Positions 39,044-51,875 of a stretch of DNA of 64,000 bases are shown here, piece by piece (position 1 is the first letter of the stretch; the number at the start of each line of letters is the position of its first letter). The notes under the pieces are model-generated. The model was not told where the DNA came from and searched no databases. It saw only the letters and a program-made list of their open reading frames with translations. The stretch covers positions 21,532,773 through 21,596,772 of the forward strand of contig OX155961.1 of NCBI GenBank assembly GCA_944548615.1, read 5' to 3'. Source of the stretch: Micropterix aruncella (Eukaryota > Arthropoda > Insecta > Lepidoptera > Micropterigidae). A program made the position numbers and the translations under genes.

Positions 39044-39126
39044 GACAGTTGGTTCGAAATTTGAATTTTCAAATTTGACAGTTGGTTCGAAATTTGAATT
39101 TTCAAATCTGACAGTTGGCGCGAAAT

Positions 39127-41957
39127 TTCAATTTTCAAATTTGACAGGTGGTTCGAAATTTGAATTTTCAAATCTGACAGTTGGTTCGAAATTTCAATTT
39201 TTTAAATTTGACAGTTGGTTCGAAATTTGAATTTTCAAATCTGACAGTTGGCGCGAAATTTGAATTTTCAAATTTGACAGGTCTTTCGAAATTTGAATTT
39301 TCAAATCTGACAGTTGGCGCGAAATTCGAATTTTCAAATTTGACAGGTGGTTCGAAATTTGAATTTTCAAATCTGACAGTTGGTTCGAAATTTGAATTTT
39401 CAAATCTGACAGTTGGTTCGAAATTTGAATTTTCAAATCTGACAGTTGGTTCGAAATTTGAATTTTCAAATTTGACAGTTGGTTCGAAATTTGAATTTTC
39501 AAATCTGACAGTTGGTTCGAAATTTGAATTTTCAAATTTGACAGTTGGTTCGAAATTTGGATTTTCAAATCTGACAGGTGGTTCGAAATTTGAATTTTCA
39601 AATCTGACAGTTGGCGCGAAATTTGAATTTTCAAATTGGACAGGTGGTTCGAAATTTGAATTTTCAAATCTGACAGTTGGTTCGAAATTTGAATTTTCAA
39701 ATCTGACAGTTGGCGCGAAATTTGAATTTTCAAATTTGACAGTTGGTTCGAAATTTGAATTTTCAAATCTGACAGTTGGTTCGAAATTCGAATTTTCAAA
39801 TTTGACAGTTGGTTCGAAATTTGAATTTTCAAATCTGACAGTTGGTTCGAAATTTGAATTTTCAAATCTGACAGTTGGTTCGAAATTTGAATTTTCAAAT
39901 TTGACAGTTGGTTCGAAATTTGAATTTTCAAATCTGACAGTTGGCGCGAAATTTGAATTTTCAAATTTGACAGGTGGTTCGAAATTTGAATTTTCAAATT
40001 TGACAGTTGGCGCGAAATTTGAATTTTCAAATTTGACAGGTGGTTCGATATTTGAATTTTCAAATCTGACAGTTGGTTCGAAATTTGAATTTTCAAATCT
40101 GACAGTTGGTTCGAAATTTAAATTTTCAAATTTGACAGTTGGTTCGAAATTTGAATTTTCAAATCTGACAGTTGGTTCGAAATTTGAATTTTCAAATTTG
40201 ACCGTTGGTTCGAAATTTGAATTTTCAAATCTGACAGTTGGCGCGAAATTTGAATTTTCAAATTTGACAGGTGGTTCGAATTTGAATTTTCAAATCTGAC
40301 AGTTGGCGCGAAATTTGAATTTTCAAATTTGACAGGTGGTTCGAAATTTGAATTTTCAAATCTGACAGTTGGTTCGAAATTTGAATTTTCAAATCTGACA
40401 GTTGGTTCGAAATTTGAATTTTCAAATTTGACAGGTGGTTCGAAATTTGAATTTTCAAATCTGACAGTTGGTTCGAAATTTGAATTTTCAAATTTGACAG
40501 TTGGTTCGAAATTTGAATTTTCAAATCTGACAGTTGGCGCGAAATTTGAATTTTCAAATTTGACAGGTGGTTCGAAATTTGAATTTTCAAATTTGACAGT
40601 TGATTCGAAATTTGAATTTTCAAATCTGACAGTTGGCGCGAAATTTGAATTTTCAAATTTGACAGGTGGTTCGAAATTTGAATTTTCAAATCTGACAGTT
40701 GGCGCGAAATTTGAATTTTCAAATTTGACAGGTGGTTCGAAATTTGAATTTTCAAATCTGACATTTGGCGCGAAATTTGAATTTTCAAATCTGACAGTTG
40801 GCGCGAAATTTGAATTTTCAAATTTGACAGGTGGTTCGAAATTTGAATTTTCAAATCTGACAGTTGGTTCGAAATTTGAATTTTCAAATTTGACAGTTGG
40901 TTCGAAATTTGAATTTTCAAATCTGACAGTTGGCGCGAAATTTGAATTTTCAAATTTGACAGGTGGTTCGAAATTTGAATTTTCAAATCTGACAGTTGGC
41001 GCGAAATTTGAATTTTCAAATTTGACAGGTGGTTCGAAATTTGAATTTTCAAATCTGACAGTTGGTTCGAAATTTGAATTTTCAAATTTGACAGTTGGTT
41101 CGAAATTTGAATTTTCAAATCTGACAGTTGGCGCGAAATTTCAATTTTCTAATTTGACAGGTGGTTCGAAATTTGAATTTTCAAATCTGACAGTTGGCGC
41201 GAAATTTGAATTTTCAAATTTGTCAGGTGGTTCGAAATTTGAATTTTCAAATCTGACAGTTGGTTCGAAATTTGAATTTTCAAATTTGACAGTTGGTTCG
41301 AAATTTGAATTTTCAAATTTGACAGGTGGTTCGATATTTGAATTTTCAAATCTGACAGTTGGCGCGACATTTGAATTTTCAAATTTGACAGGTGGTTCGA
41401 TATTTGAATTTTCAAATCTGACAGTTGGTTCGAAATTTGAATTTTCAACTTTGACAGTTGGTTCGAAATTTGAAATTTCAAATCTGACAGTTGGCGCGAA
41501 ATTTGAATTTTCAAATTTGACAGGTGGTTCGAAATTTGAATTTTCAAATTTGACAGTTGGTTCGAAATTTGAATTTTCAAATCTGACAGTTGGTTCGAAA
41601 TTTGAATTTTCAAATCTGACAGTTGGCGCGAAATTTGAATTTTCAAATTTGACAGGCGGTTCGAAATTTGAATTTTCAAATCTGACAGTTGGTTCGAAAT
41701 TTGAATTTTCAAATTTGACAGTTGGCGCGAAATTTGAATTTTCAAATTTGACAGGTGGTTCGAAATTTGAATTTTCAAATCTGACAGTTGGCGCGAAATT
41801 TGAATTTTCAAATTTGACAGGTAGTTCGAAATTTGAATTTTCAAATCTGACAGTTGGTTCGAAATTTGAATTTTCAAATCAGACAGTTGGCGCGAAATTT
41901 GAATTTTCAAATTTGACAGGTGGTTCGAAATTTGAATTTTTAAATCTGACAGTTGGT
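39127..41957 (+). repeat. HOR of 3,927 bp, copy 2 (partial)
   Basis: It is collinear with 35200-38030. At about 41960 it continues into sequence matching 7.6 kb, 9.1 kb and 25.8 kb (TTTTTAAATCTG then TTGACAGTTGG). Copy 1 instead enters the 1,353-bp duplication. From 40781 this copy also forms the start of the second 9.49-kb block, so the two repeat systems overlap. Confidence 0.87.
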
Positions 41958-44900
41958 TCGAAATTTGAATTTTCAAATTTGACAGTTGGTTCGAAATTTG
42001 AATTTTCAAATCTGACAGTTGGTTCGAAATTTGAATTTTCAAATTTGACAGTTGGTTTGAAATTTGAATTTTCAAATCTGACATTTGGCGCGAAATTTGA
42101 ATTTTCAAATTTTACAGGGGGTTCGAAATTTGAATTTTCAAATCTGACAGTTGGCGCGAAATTTGAATTTTCAAATTTGACAGGTATTCGAAATTTGAAT
42201 TTTCAAATCTGACAGTTGGCGCGAAATTTGAATTTTCAAATTTGACAGGTGGTTCGAAATTTGAATTTTCAAATCTGACAGTTGGCGCGAAATTTGAATT
42301 TTCAAATTTGACAGGTGGTTCGAAATTTGAATTTTCAAATCTGACAGTTGGTTCGAAATTTGAATTTTCAAATTTGACAGTTGGTTCGAAATTTGAATTT
42401 TCAAATCTGACAGTTGGCGCGAAATTTGAATTTTCAAATTTGACAGGTGGTTCGAAATTTGAATTTTCAAATCTGACAGTTGGCGCGAAATTTGAATTTT
42501 CAAATTTGACAGGTGGTTCGAAATTTGAATTTTCAAATCTGACAGTTGGTTCGAAATTTGAATTTTCAAATTTGACAGTTGGTTCGAAATTTGAATTTTC
42601 AAATCTGACAGTTGGCGCGAAATTTCAATTTTCTAATTTGACAGGTGGTTCGAAATTTGAATTTTCAAATCTGACAGTTGGCGCGAAATTTGAATTTTCA
42701 AATTTGTCAGGTGGTTCGAAATTTGAATTTTCAAATCTGACAGTTGGTTCGAAATTTGAATTTTCAAATTTGACAGTTGGTTCGAAATTTGAATTTTCAA
42801 ATTTGACAGGTGGTTCGATATTTGAATTTTCAAATCTGACAGTTGGTTCGAAATTTAAATTTTCAAATTTGACAGTTGGTTCGAAATTTGAATTTTCAAA
42901 TCTGACAGTTGGTTCGAAATTTGAATTTTCAAATTTGACAGTTGGTTCGAAATTTGAATTTTCAAATCTGACAGTTGGTTCGAAATTTGAATTTTCAAAT
43001 TTGACAGTTGGTTCGAAATTTGAATTTTCAAATCTGACAGTTGGCGTGAAATTTGAATTTTCAAATTTTACAGGTGGTTCGAAATTTGAATTTTCAAATC
43101 TGACAGTTGGCGCGAAATTTGAATTTTCAAATTTGTCAGGTGGTTCGAAATTTGAATTTTCAAATCTGACAGTTGGCGCGAAATTTGAATTTTCAAATTT
43201 GACAGTTGGTTCGAAATTTGAATTTTCAAATCTGACAGTTGGTTCGAAATTTGAATTTTCAAATTTGACAGTTGGTTCGAAATTTAAATTTTCAAATCTG
43301 ACAGTTGGTTCGAAATTTGAATTTTCAAATCTGACAGTTGGTTCGAAATTTGAATTTTCAAATTTGACAGTTGGTTCGAAATTTGAATTTTCAAATCTGA
43401 CAGTTGGTTCGAAATTTGAATTTTCAAATCTGACAGTTGGTTCGAAATTTGAATTTTCAAATTTGACAGTTGGTTCGAAATTTGAATTTTCAAATCTGAC
43501 AGTTGGTTCGAAATTTGAATTTTCAAATCTGACTGTTGGTTCGAAATTTGAATTTTCAAATTTGACAGTTGGTTCGAAATTTGAATTTTCAAATCTGACA
43601 GTTGGCGCGAAATTTGAATTTTCAAATTTGACAGGCGGTTCGAAATTTGAATTTTCAAATCTGACAGTTGGTTCGAAATTTGAATTTTCAAATTTGACAG
43701 TTGGCGCGAAATTTGAATTTTCAAATTTGACAGGTGGTTCGAAATTTGAATTTTCAAATCTGACAGTTGGCGCGAAATTTGAATTTTCAAATTTGACAGG
43801 TAGTTCGAAATTTGAATTTTCAAATCTGACAGTTGGTTCGAAATTTGAATTTTCAAATCTGACAGTTGGCGCGAAATTTGAATTTTCAAATTTGACAGGT
43901 GGTTCGAAATTTGAATTTTTAAATCTGACAGTTGGTTCGAAATTTGAATTTTCAAATTTGACAGTTGGTTCGAAATTTGAATTTTCAAATCTGACAGTTG
44001 GTTCGAAATTTGTATTTTCAAATTTGACAGTTGGTTTGAAATTTGAATTTTCAAATCTGACATTTGGCGCGAAATTTGAATTTTCAAATTTGACAGGGGG
44101 TTCGAAATTTGAATTTTCAAATCTGACAGTTGGCGCGAAATTTGAATTTTCAAATTTGACAGGTGGTTCGAAATTTGAATTTTCAAATTTGACAGTTGGT
44201 TCGAAATTTGAATTTTCAAATCTGACAGTTGGTTCGAAATTTGAATTTTCAAATTTGACAGTTGGTTCGAAATTTGAAATTTCAAATCTAACAGTTGGTT
44301 CGAAATTTGAATTTTCAAATTTGACAGTTGGTTCGAAATTTGAATTTTCAAATCTGACAGTTGGCGCGAAATTTGAATTTTCAAATTTGACAGGTGGTTC
44401 GAATTTGAATTTTCAAATCTGACAGTTGGCGCGAAATTTGAATTTTCAAATTTGACAGTTGGTTCGAAATTTGAATTTTCAAATCTGACAGTTGGCGCGA
44501 AATTTGAATTTTCAAATTTGACAGTTGGTTCGAAATTTGAATTTTCAAATCTGACAGTTGGTTCGAAATTTGAATTTTCAAATTTGACAGTTGGTTCGAA
44601 ATTTGAATTTTCAAATCTGACAGTTGGTTCGAAATTTGAATTTTCAAATTTGACAGTTGGTTCGAAATTTGAATTTTCAAATCTGACAGTTGGTTCGAAA
44701 TTTGAATTTTCAAATTTGACAGTTGGTTCGAAATTTGAATTTTCAAATCTGACAGTTGGCGCGAAATTTGAATTTTCAAATTTGACAGTTGGTTCGAAAT
44801 TTGAATTTTCAAATCTGACAGTTGGTTCGAAATTTGAATTTTCAAATTTGACAGTTGGTTCGAAATTTAAATTTTCAAATCTGACAGTTGGTTCGAAATT

Positions 44901-47900
44901 TGAATTTTCAAATCTGACAGTTGGTTCGAAATTTGAATTTTCAAATTTGACAGTTGGTTCGAAATTTGAATTTTCAAATCTGACAGTTGGTTCGAAATTT
45001 GAATTTTCAAATTTGACAGTTGGTTCGAAATTTGAATTTTCAAATCTGACAGTTGGTTCGAAATTTGAATTTTCAAATTTGACAGTTGGTTCGAAATTTG
45101 AATTTTCAAATTTGACAGTTGGTTCGAAATTTGAATTTTCAAATCTGACAGTTGGCGCGAAATTTGAATTTTCAAATTTGACAGGTGGTTCGAAATTTGA
45201 ATTTTCAAATCTGACAGTAGGCGCGAAATTTGAATTTTCAAATTTGACAGGTGGTTCGAAATTTGAATTTTCAAATCTGACAGTTGGTTCGAAATTTGAA
45301 TTTTCAAATCTGACAGTTGGCGCGAAATTTGAATTTTCAAATTTGACAGGTGGTTCGAAATTTGAATTTTCAAATCTGACAGTTGGTTCGAAATTTGAAT
45401 TTTCAAATCTGACAGTTGGCGCGAAATTTGAATTTTCAAATTTGACAGGTGGTTCGAAATTTGAATTTTCAAATCTGACAGTTGGCGCGAAATTTGAATT
45501 TTCAAATTTGACAGGTGGTTCGAAATTTGAATTTTCAAATCTGACAGTTGGTTCGAAATTTGAATTTTCAAATTTGACAGTTGGTTCGAAATTTGAATTT
45601 TCAAATTTGACAGTTGGTTCGAAATTTGAATTTTCAAATCTGACAGTTGGCGCGAAATTAGAATTTTCAAATTTGACAGGTGGTTCGATATTTGAATTTT
45701 CAAATCTGACAGTTGGTTCGAAATTTGAATTTTCAAATTTGACAGTTGGTTCGAAATTTGAATTTTCAAATCTGACAGTTGGCGCGAAATTTGAATTTTC
45801 AAATTTGACAGGTGGTTCGAAATTTGAATTTTCAAATCTGACAGTTGGTTCGAAATTTGAATTTTCAAATCTGACAGTTGGTTCGAAATTTTTTGAATTT
45901 TCAAATTTGACAGTTGGTTCGAAATTTGAATTTTCAAATCTGACAGTTGGCGCGACATTTGAATTTTCAAATTTGACAGGTGGTTCGATATTTGAATTTT
46001 CAAATCTGACAGTTGGTTCGAAATTTGAATTTTCAAATTTGACAGTTGGTTCGAAATTTGAAATTTCAAATCTGACAGTTGGCGCGAAATTTGAATTTTC
46101 AAATTTGACAGGTGGTTCGAAATTTGAATTTTCAAATTTGACAGTTGGTTCGAAATTTGAATTTTCAAATCTGACAGTTGGTTCGAAATTTGAATTTTCA
46201 AATCTGACAGTTGGCGCGAAATTTGAATTTTCAAATTTGACAGGCGGTTCGAAATTTGAATTTTCAAATCTGACAGTTGGTTCGAAATTTGAATTTTCAA
46301 ATTTGACAGTTGGCGCGAAATTTGAATTTTCAAATTTGACAGGTGGTTCGAAATTTGAATTTTCAAATCTGACAGTTGGCGCGAAATTTGAATTTTCAAA
46401 TTTGACAGGTAGTTCGAAATTTGAATTTTCAAATCTGACAGTTGGTTCGAAATTTGAATTTTCAAATCAGACAGTTGGCGCGAAATTTGAATTTTCAAAT
46501 TTGACAGGTGGTTCGAAATTTGAATTTTTAAATCTGACAGTTGCTTCGAAATTTGAATTTTCAAATTTGACAGTTGGTTCGAAATTTGAATTTTCAAATC
46601 TGACAGTTGGTTCGAAATTTGAATTTTCAAATTTGACAGTTGGTTTGAAATTTGAATTTTCAAATCTGACATTTGGCGCGAAATTTGAATTTTCAAATTT
46701 TACAGGGGGTTCGAAATTTGAATTTTCAAATCTGACAGTTGGCGCGAAATTTGAATTTTCAAATTTGACTGGTGGTTCGAAATTTGAATTTTCAAATTTG
46801 ACAGTTGGTTCGAAATTTGAATTTTCAAATCTGACAGTTGGTTCGAAATTTGAATTTTCAAATTTGACAGTTGGTTCGAAATTTGAATTTTCAAATCTGA
46901 CAGTTGGTTCGAAATTTGAATTTTCAAATTTGACAGTTGGTTCGAAATTTGAATTTTCAAATCTGACAGTTGGTTCGAAATTTGAATTTTCAAATTTGAC
47001 AGTTGGTTCGAAATCTGAATTTTCAAATTTGACAGTTGGTTCGAAATTTGAATTTTCAAATCTGACAGTTGGCGCGAAATTTGAATTTTCAAATTTGACA
47101 GGTGGTTCGAAATTTGAATTTTCAAATCTGACAGTTGGCGCGAAATTTGAATTTTCAAATTTGACAGGTGGTTCGAAATTTGAATTTTCAAATCTGACAG
47201 TTGGTTCGAAATTTGAATTTTCAAATCTGACAGTTGGCGCGAAATTTGAATTTTCAAATTTGACAGGTGGTTCGAAATTTGAATTTTCAAATCTGACAGT
47301 TGGCGCGAAATTTGAATTTTCAAATTTGACAGGTGGTTCGAAATTTGAATTTTCAAATCTGACAGTTGGTTCGAAATTTGAATTTTCAAATTTGACAGTT
47401 GGTTCGAAATTTGAATTTTCAAATTTGACAGTTGGTTCGAAATTTGAATTTTCAAATCTGACAGTTGGCGCGAAATTAGAATTTTCAAATTTGACAGGTG
47501 GTTCGATATTTGAATTTTCAAATCTGACAGTTGGTTCGAAATTTGAATTTTCAAATTTGACAGTTGGTTCGAAATTTGAATTTTCAAATCTGACAGTTGG
47601 CGCGAAATTTGAATTTTCAAATTTGACAGGTGGTTCGAAATTTGAATTTTCAAATCTGACAGTTGGTTCGAAATTTGAATTTTCAAATCTGACAGTTGGT
47701 TCGAAATTTTTTGAATTTTCAAATTTGACAGTTGGTTCGAAATTTGAATTTTCAAATCTGACAGTTGGCGCGACATTTGAATTTTCAAATTTGACAGGTG
47801 GTTCGAAATTAGAATTTTCAAATCTGACAGTTGGCGCGAAATTTGAATTTTCAAATTTGACAGGTGGTTCGAAATTTGAATTTTCAAATCTGACAGTTGG

Positions 47901-50271
47901 TTCGAAATTTGAATTTTCAAATTTGACAGTTGGTTCGAAATTTGAATTTTCAAATCTGACAGTTGGCGCGAAATTTGAATTTTCAAATTTGACAGGTGGT
48001 TCGAATATTGAATTTTCAAATCTGACAGTTGGCGCGAAATTTCAATTTTCAAATTTGACAGGTGGTTCGAAATTTGAATTTTCAAATCTGACAGTTGGTT
48101 CGAAATTTGAATTTTCAAATCTGACAGTTGGCGCGAAATTTGAATTTTCAAATTTGACAGGTGGTTCGAAATTTGAATTTTCAAATCTGACAGTTGGTTC
48201 GAAATTTGAATTTTCAAATTTGACAGTTGGTTCGAAATTTGAATTTTCAAATCTGACAGTTGGCGCGAAATTTGAATTTTCAAATTTGACAGGTGGTTCG
48301 AAATTTGAATTTTCAAATCTGACAGTTGGCGCGAAATTTGTATTTTCAAATTTGACAGGTGGTTCGAAATTTGAATTTTCAAATCTGACAGTTGGTTCGA
48401 AATTTGAATTTTCAAATCTGACAGTTGGTTCGAAATTTGAATTTTCAAATCTGACAGTTGGTTCGAAATTTGAATTTTCAAATTTGACAGGTGGTTCGAA
48501 ATTTGAATTTTCAAATCTGACAGTTGGCGCGAAATTTGTATTTTCAAATTTGACAGGTGGTTCGAAATTTGAATTTTCAAATCTGACAGTTGGTTCGAAA
48601 TTTGAATTTTCAAATCTGACAGTTGGTTCGAAATTTGAATTTTCAAATTTGACAGTTGGTTCGAAATTTGAATTTTCAAATCTGACAGTTGGTTCGAAAT
48701 TTGAATTTTCAAATTTGACAGGTGTTTCGAAATTTGAATTTTCAAATCTGACAGTTGGTTCGAAATTTGAATTGTCAAATTTGACAGTTGGTTTGAAATT
48801 TGAATTTTCAAATCTGACATTTGGCGCGAAATTTGAATTTTCAAATTTGACAGGGGGTTCGAAATTTGAATTTTCAAATCTGACAGTTGGCGCGAAATTT
48901 GAATTTTCAAATTTGACAGGTGGTTCGAAATTTGAATTTTCAAATCTGACAGTTGGTTCGAAATTTGAATTTTTAAATCTGACAGTTGGTTCGAAATTTG
49001 AATTTTCAAATCTGACAGTTGGTTCGAAATTTGAATTTTCAAATCTGACAGTTGGTTCGAAATTTGAATTTTCAAATTTGACAGTTGGTTCGAAATTTGA
49101 ATTTTCAAATCTGACAGTTGGCGCGAAATTTGAATTTTCAAATTTGACAGGTGGTTCGAAATTTGAATTTTCAAATCTGACAGTTGGCGCGAAATTTGAA
49201 TTTTCAAATTTGACAGTTGGTTCGAAATTTGAATTTTCAAATCTGACAGTTGGCGCGAAATTTCAATTTTCTAATTTGACAGGTGGTTCGAAATTTGAAT
49301 TTTCAAATCTGACAGTTGGCGCGAAATTTGAATTTTCAAATTTGTCAGGTGGTTCGAAATTTGAATTTTCAAATCTGACAGTTGGCGCGAAATTTGAATT
49401 TTCAAATTTGACAGTTGGTTCGAAATTTGAATTTTCAAATCTGACAGTTGGTTCGAAATTTGAATTTTCAAATTTGACAGTTGGTTCGAAATTTAAATTT
49501 TCAAATCTGACAGTTGGTTCGAAATTTGAATTTTCAAATCTGACAGTTGGTTCGAAATTTGAATTTTCAAATTTGACAGTTGGTTCGAAATTTGAATTTT
49601 CAAATCTGACAGTTGGTTCGAAATTTGAATTTTCAAATTTGACAGTTGGTTCGAAATTTGAATTTTCAAATCTGACAGTTGGTTCGAAATTTGAATTTTC
49701 AAATTTGACAGTTGGTTCGAAATTTGAATTTTCAAATCTGACAGTTGGTTCGAAATTTGAATTTTCAAATTTGACAGGTGTTTCGAAATTTGAATTTTCA
49801 AATCTGACAGTTGGTTCGAAATTTGAATTGTCAAATTTGACAGTTGGTTTGAAATTTGAATTTTCAAATCTGACATTTGGCGCGAAATTTGAATTTTCAA
49901 ATTTGACAGGGGGTTCGAAATTTGAATTTTCAAATCTGACAGTTGGTTCGAAATTTGAATTTTTAAATTTGACAGTCGGTTCGAAATTTGAATTTTCAAA
50001 TCTGACAGTTGGTTCGAAATTTGAATTTTCAAATCTGACAGTTGGTTCGAAATTTGAATTTTGAAATTTGACAGTTGGTTCGAAATTTGAATTTTCAAAT
50101 TTGACAGTTGGTTCGAAATTTGAATTTTCAAATCTGACAGTTGGTTCGATATTTGACTTTTCAAATTTGACAGTTGGTTCGAAATTTGAATTTTCAAATT
50201 TGACAGTTGGTTCGAAATTTGAATTTTCAAATCTGACAGTTGGTTCGAAATTTGAATTTTCAAATTTGACA
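40781..50271 (+). repeat. Large duplicated block of 9.49 kb, copy 2
   Basis: Counterpart of 24640-34130. I noticed few differences by eye. The clearest is CAGTTGCTTCG near 46541 against CAGTTGGTTCG near 30400. Few private changes over 9.5 kb imply recent duplication or recent gene conversion. The 16,141-bp offset is 489 monomers plus 4 bp, which equals the sum of indels between the copies (-1, -1, -1, -1, +3, +3, +1, +1). Confidence 0.92.
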
Positions 50272-50291
50272 GTTGGTTTGAAATTTGAATT

Positions 50292-51875
50292 TTCAAATCT
50301 GACAGTTGGTTCGAAATTTGAATTTTCAAATCTGACAGTTGGTTCGAAATTTGAATTTTCAAATTTGACAGTTGGTTCGAAATTTGAATTTTCAAATCTG
50401 ACAGTTGGTTCTAAATTTGAATTTCCAAATTTGATAGTTGGTTCGAAATTTGAATTTTCAAATCTGACAATTGGTTCGAAATTTAAATTTTCAAATCTGA
50501 CAGTTGGTTCGAAATTTGAATTTTCAAATCTGACAGTTCGTTCGAAATTTGACTTTTCAAATTTGACAGTTGGTTCGAAATTTGAATTTTCAAATCTGAC
50601 AGTTGGTTCGAAATTTGAATTTTCAAATCTGACAGTTGGTTCGAAATTTGACTTTTTAAATTTGACAGTTGGTTCGAAATTTGAATTTTCAAATCTGACA
50701 GTTGGTTCGAAATTTGACTTTTTAAATTTGACAGTTGGTTCGAAATTTGAATTTTCAAATCTGACAGTTGGTTCGAAATTTGAATTTTGAAATTTGACAG
50801 TTGGTTCGAAATTTGAATTTTCAAATTTGACAGTTGGTTCGAAATTTGAATTTTCAAATTTGACAGTTGGTTCGAAATTTGAATTTTCAAATCTGACAGT
50901 TGGTTCGAAATTTGAATTTTCAAATTTGACAGTTGGTTCGAAATTTGAATTTTCAAATCTGACAGTTGGTTCGAAATTTGAATTTTGAAATTTGACAGTT
51001 GGTTCGAAATTTGAATTTTCAAATTTGACAGTTGGTTCGAAATTTGAATTTTCAAATTTGACAGTTGGTTCGAAATTTGAATTGTCAAATCTGACAGTTG
51101 GTTCGAAATTTGAATTTTCAAATCTGACAGTTGGTTCGAAATTTGAATTTTCAAATCTGACAGTTGGTTCGATATTTGACTTTTCAAATTTGACAGTTGG
51201 TTCGAAATTTGAATTTTCAAATTTGACAGTTGGTTCGAAATTTGAATTTTCAAATCTGACAGTTGGTTCGAAATTTGAATTTTCAAATTTGACAGTTGGT
51301 TTGAAATTTGAATTTTCAAATCTGACATTTGGTTCGAAATTTGAATTTTCAAATCTGACAGTTGGTTCGAAATTTGAATTTTCAAATTTGACAGTTGGTT
51401 CGAAATTTGAATTTTCAAATCTGACAGTTGGTTCTAAATTTGAATTTCCAAATTTGACAGTTGGTTCGAAATTTGAATTTTCAAATCTGACAGTTGGTTC
51501 GAAATTTAAATTTTCAAATCTGACAGTTGGTTCGAAATTTGAATTTTCAAATCTGACAGTTGGTTCGAAATTTGAATTTTCAAATCTGACAGTTGGTTCG
51601 AAATTTGACTTTTCAAATTTGACAGTTGGTTCGAAATTTGAATTTTCAAATCTGACAGTTGGTTCGAAATTTGAATTTTCAAATCTGACAGTTGGTTCGA
51701 AATTTGACTTTTCAAATTTGACAGTTGGTTCGAAATTTGAATTTTCAAATTTGACAGTTGGTTCGAAATTTGAATTTTGAAATCTGACAGTTGGTTCGAA
51801 ATTTGAATTTTTAAATTTGACAGTTGGTTCGAAATTTGAATTTTCAAATTTGACAGTTGGTTCGAAATTTGAATT
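50292..51875 (+). repeat. Block A1 (48 monomers, 1,584 bp)
   Basis: First A block. Anchors are CTAAATTTGAATTTCC at 50411, followed by TTTGATAGTTGG, CAGTTCGTTCG near 50536, and two TTTGACTTTTTAAAT monomers near 50650 and 50716. It matches A2, A3 and A4 at offsets 4,059, 5,643 and 9,702 bp. Confidence 0.85.

Larger units (their letters stand above)
35200..39126 (+). repeat. HOR of 3,927 bp (119 monomers), copy 1
   Basis: It aligns with 39127-41957 at exactly 3,927 bp for its first 2.8 kb, including the +1 insertion (35271-35276 / near 39198) and the deletion (36343 / 40270). These two cancel, which is why the period is a whole number of monomers. Other shared variants are GGTCTTTCG near 35353, TTTGGATTTTC near 35631, AATTGGACAGG near 35707 and CAGTTGATTCG near 36670. 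The last 1.0 kb is an inserted internal duplication that copy 2 lacks. Confidence 0.9.
35271..39203 (+). other. Two copies of a +1 bp T insertion
   Basis: TTTTCAAAT is replaced by TTTTTTAAAT at 35271-35279 and near 39198-39206, 3,927 bp apart. These are the only +1 changes in the window and restore the phase lost by the neighbouring deletions. Confidence 0.88.
3095..42212 (+). other. Six copies of the GGTATTCG 1-bp deletion (marker set)
   Basis: The GGTGGTTCG of the monomer is replaced by GGTATTCG, one base shorter. Sites start at 3095, 7881, 9365, 24558, 26042 and 42183. Each shifts the plus frame and gives a TGA 27 bp later. They serve as left boundaries of module M1 and right boundaries of M2. 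Confidence 0.9.
5536..44422 (+). other. Six copies of the GGTTCGAATTTG 1-bp deletion (marker set)
   Basis: TTCGAAATTTG is shortened to TTCGAATTTG. The affected monomers have GGTGG starting at 5536, 11707, 28252, 36343, 40270 and 44393. Each breaks the plus frame and marks the M1/M2 boundary or its relatives in the 3,927-bp HOR. Confidence 0.9.
1256..47712 (+). other. Eleven +3 bp T-run expansions (marker set)
   Basis: AAATTTGAA becomes AAATTTTTTGAA. T-runs are at 1256-1261, 6999-7004, 13203-13208, 15021-15026, 18885-18890, 20703-20708, 23676-23681, 29748-29753, 31566-31571, 45889-45894 and 47707-47712. The identical change in similar contexts implies one ancestral event spread by amplification. 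All lie in the mixed-type part. Confidence 0.9.

Noticed and set aside
24640..50271. Large duplications treated as proven assembly artefacts
   Set aside because: Private differences between copies (for example GTTGCTTCG near 46541 and the -4 monomer M1 form) argue that at least some copies are real. Raw reads would be needed to decide for the near-identical 5,682-bp pair.
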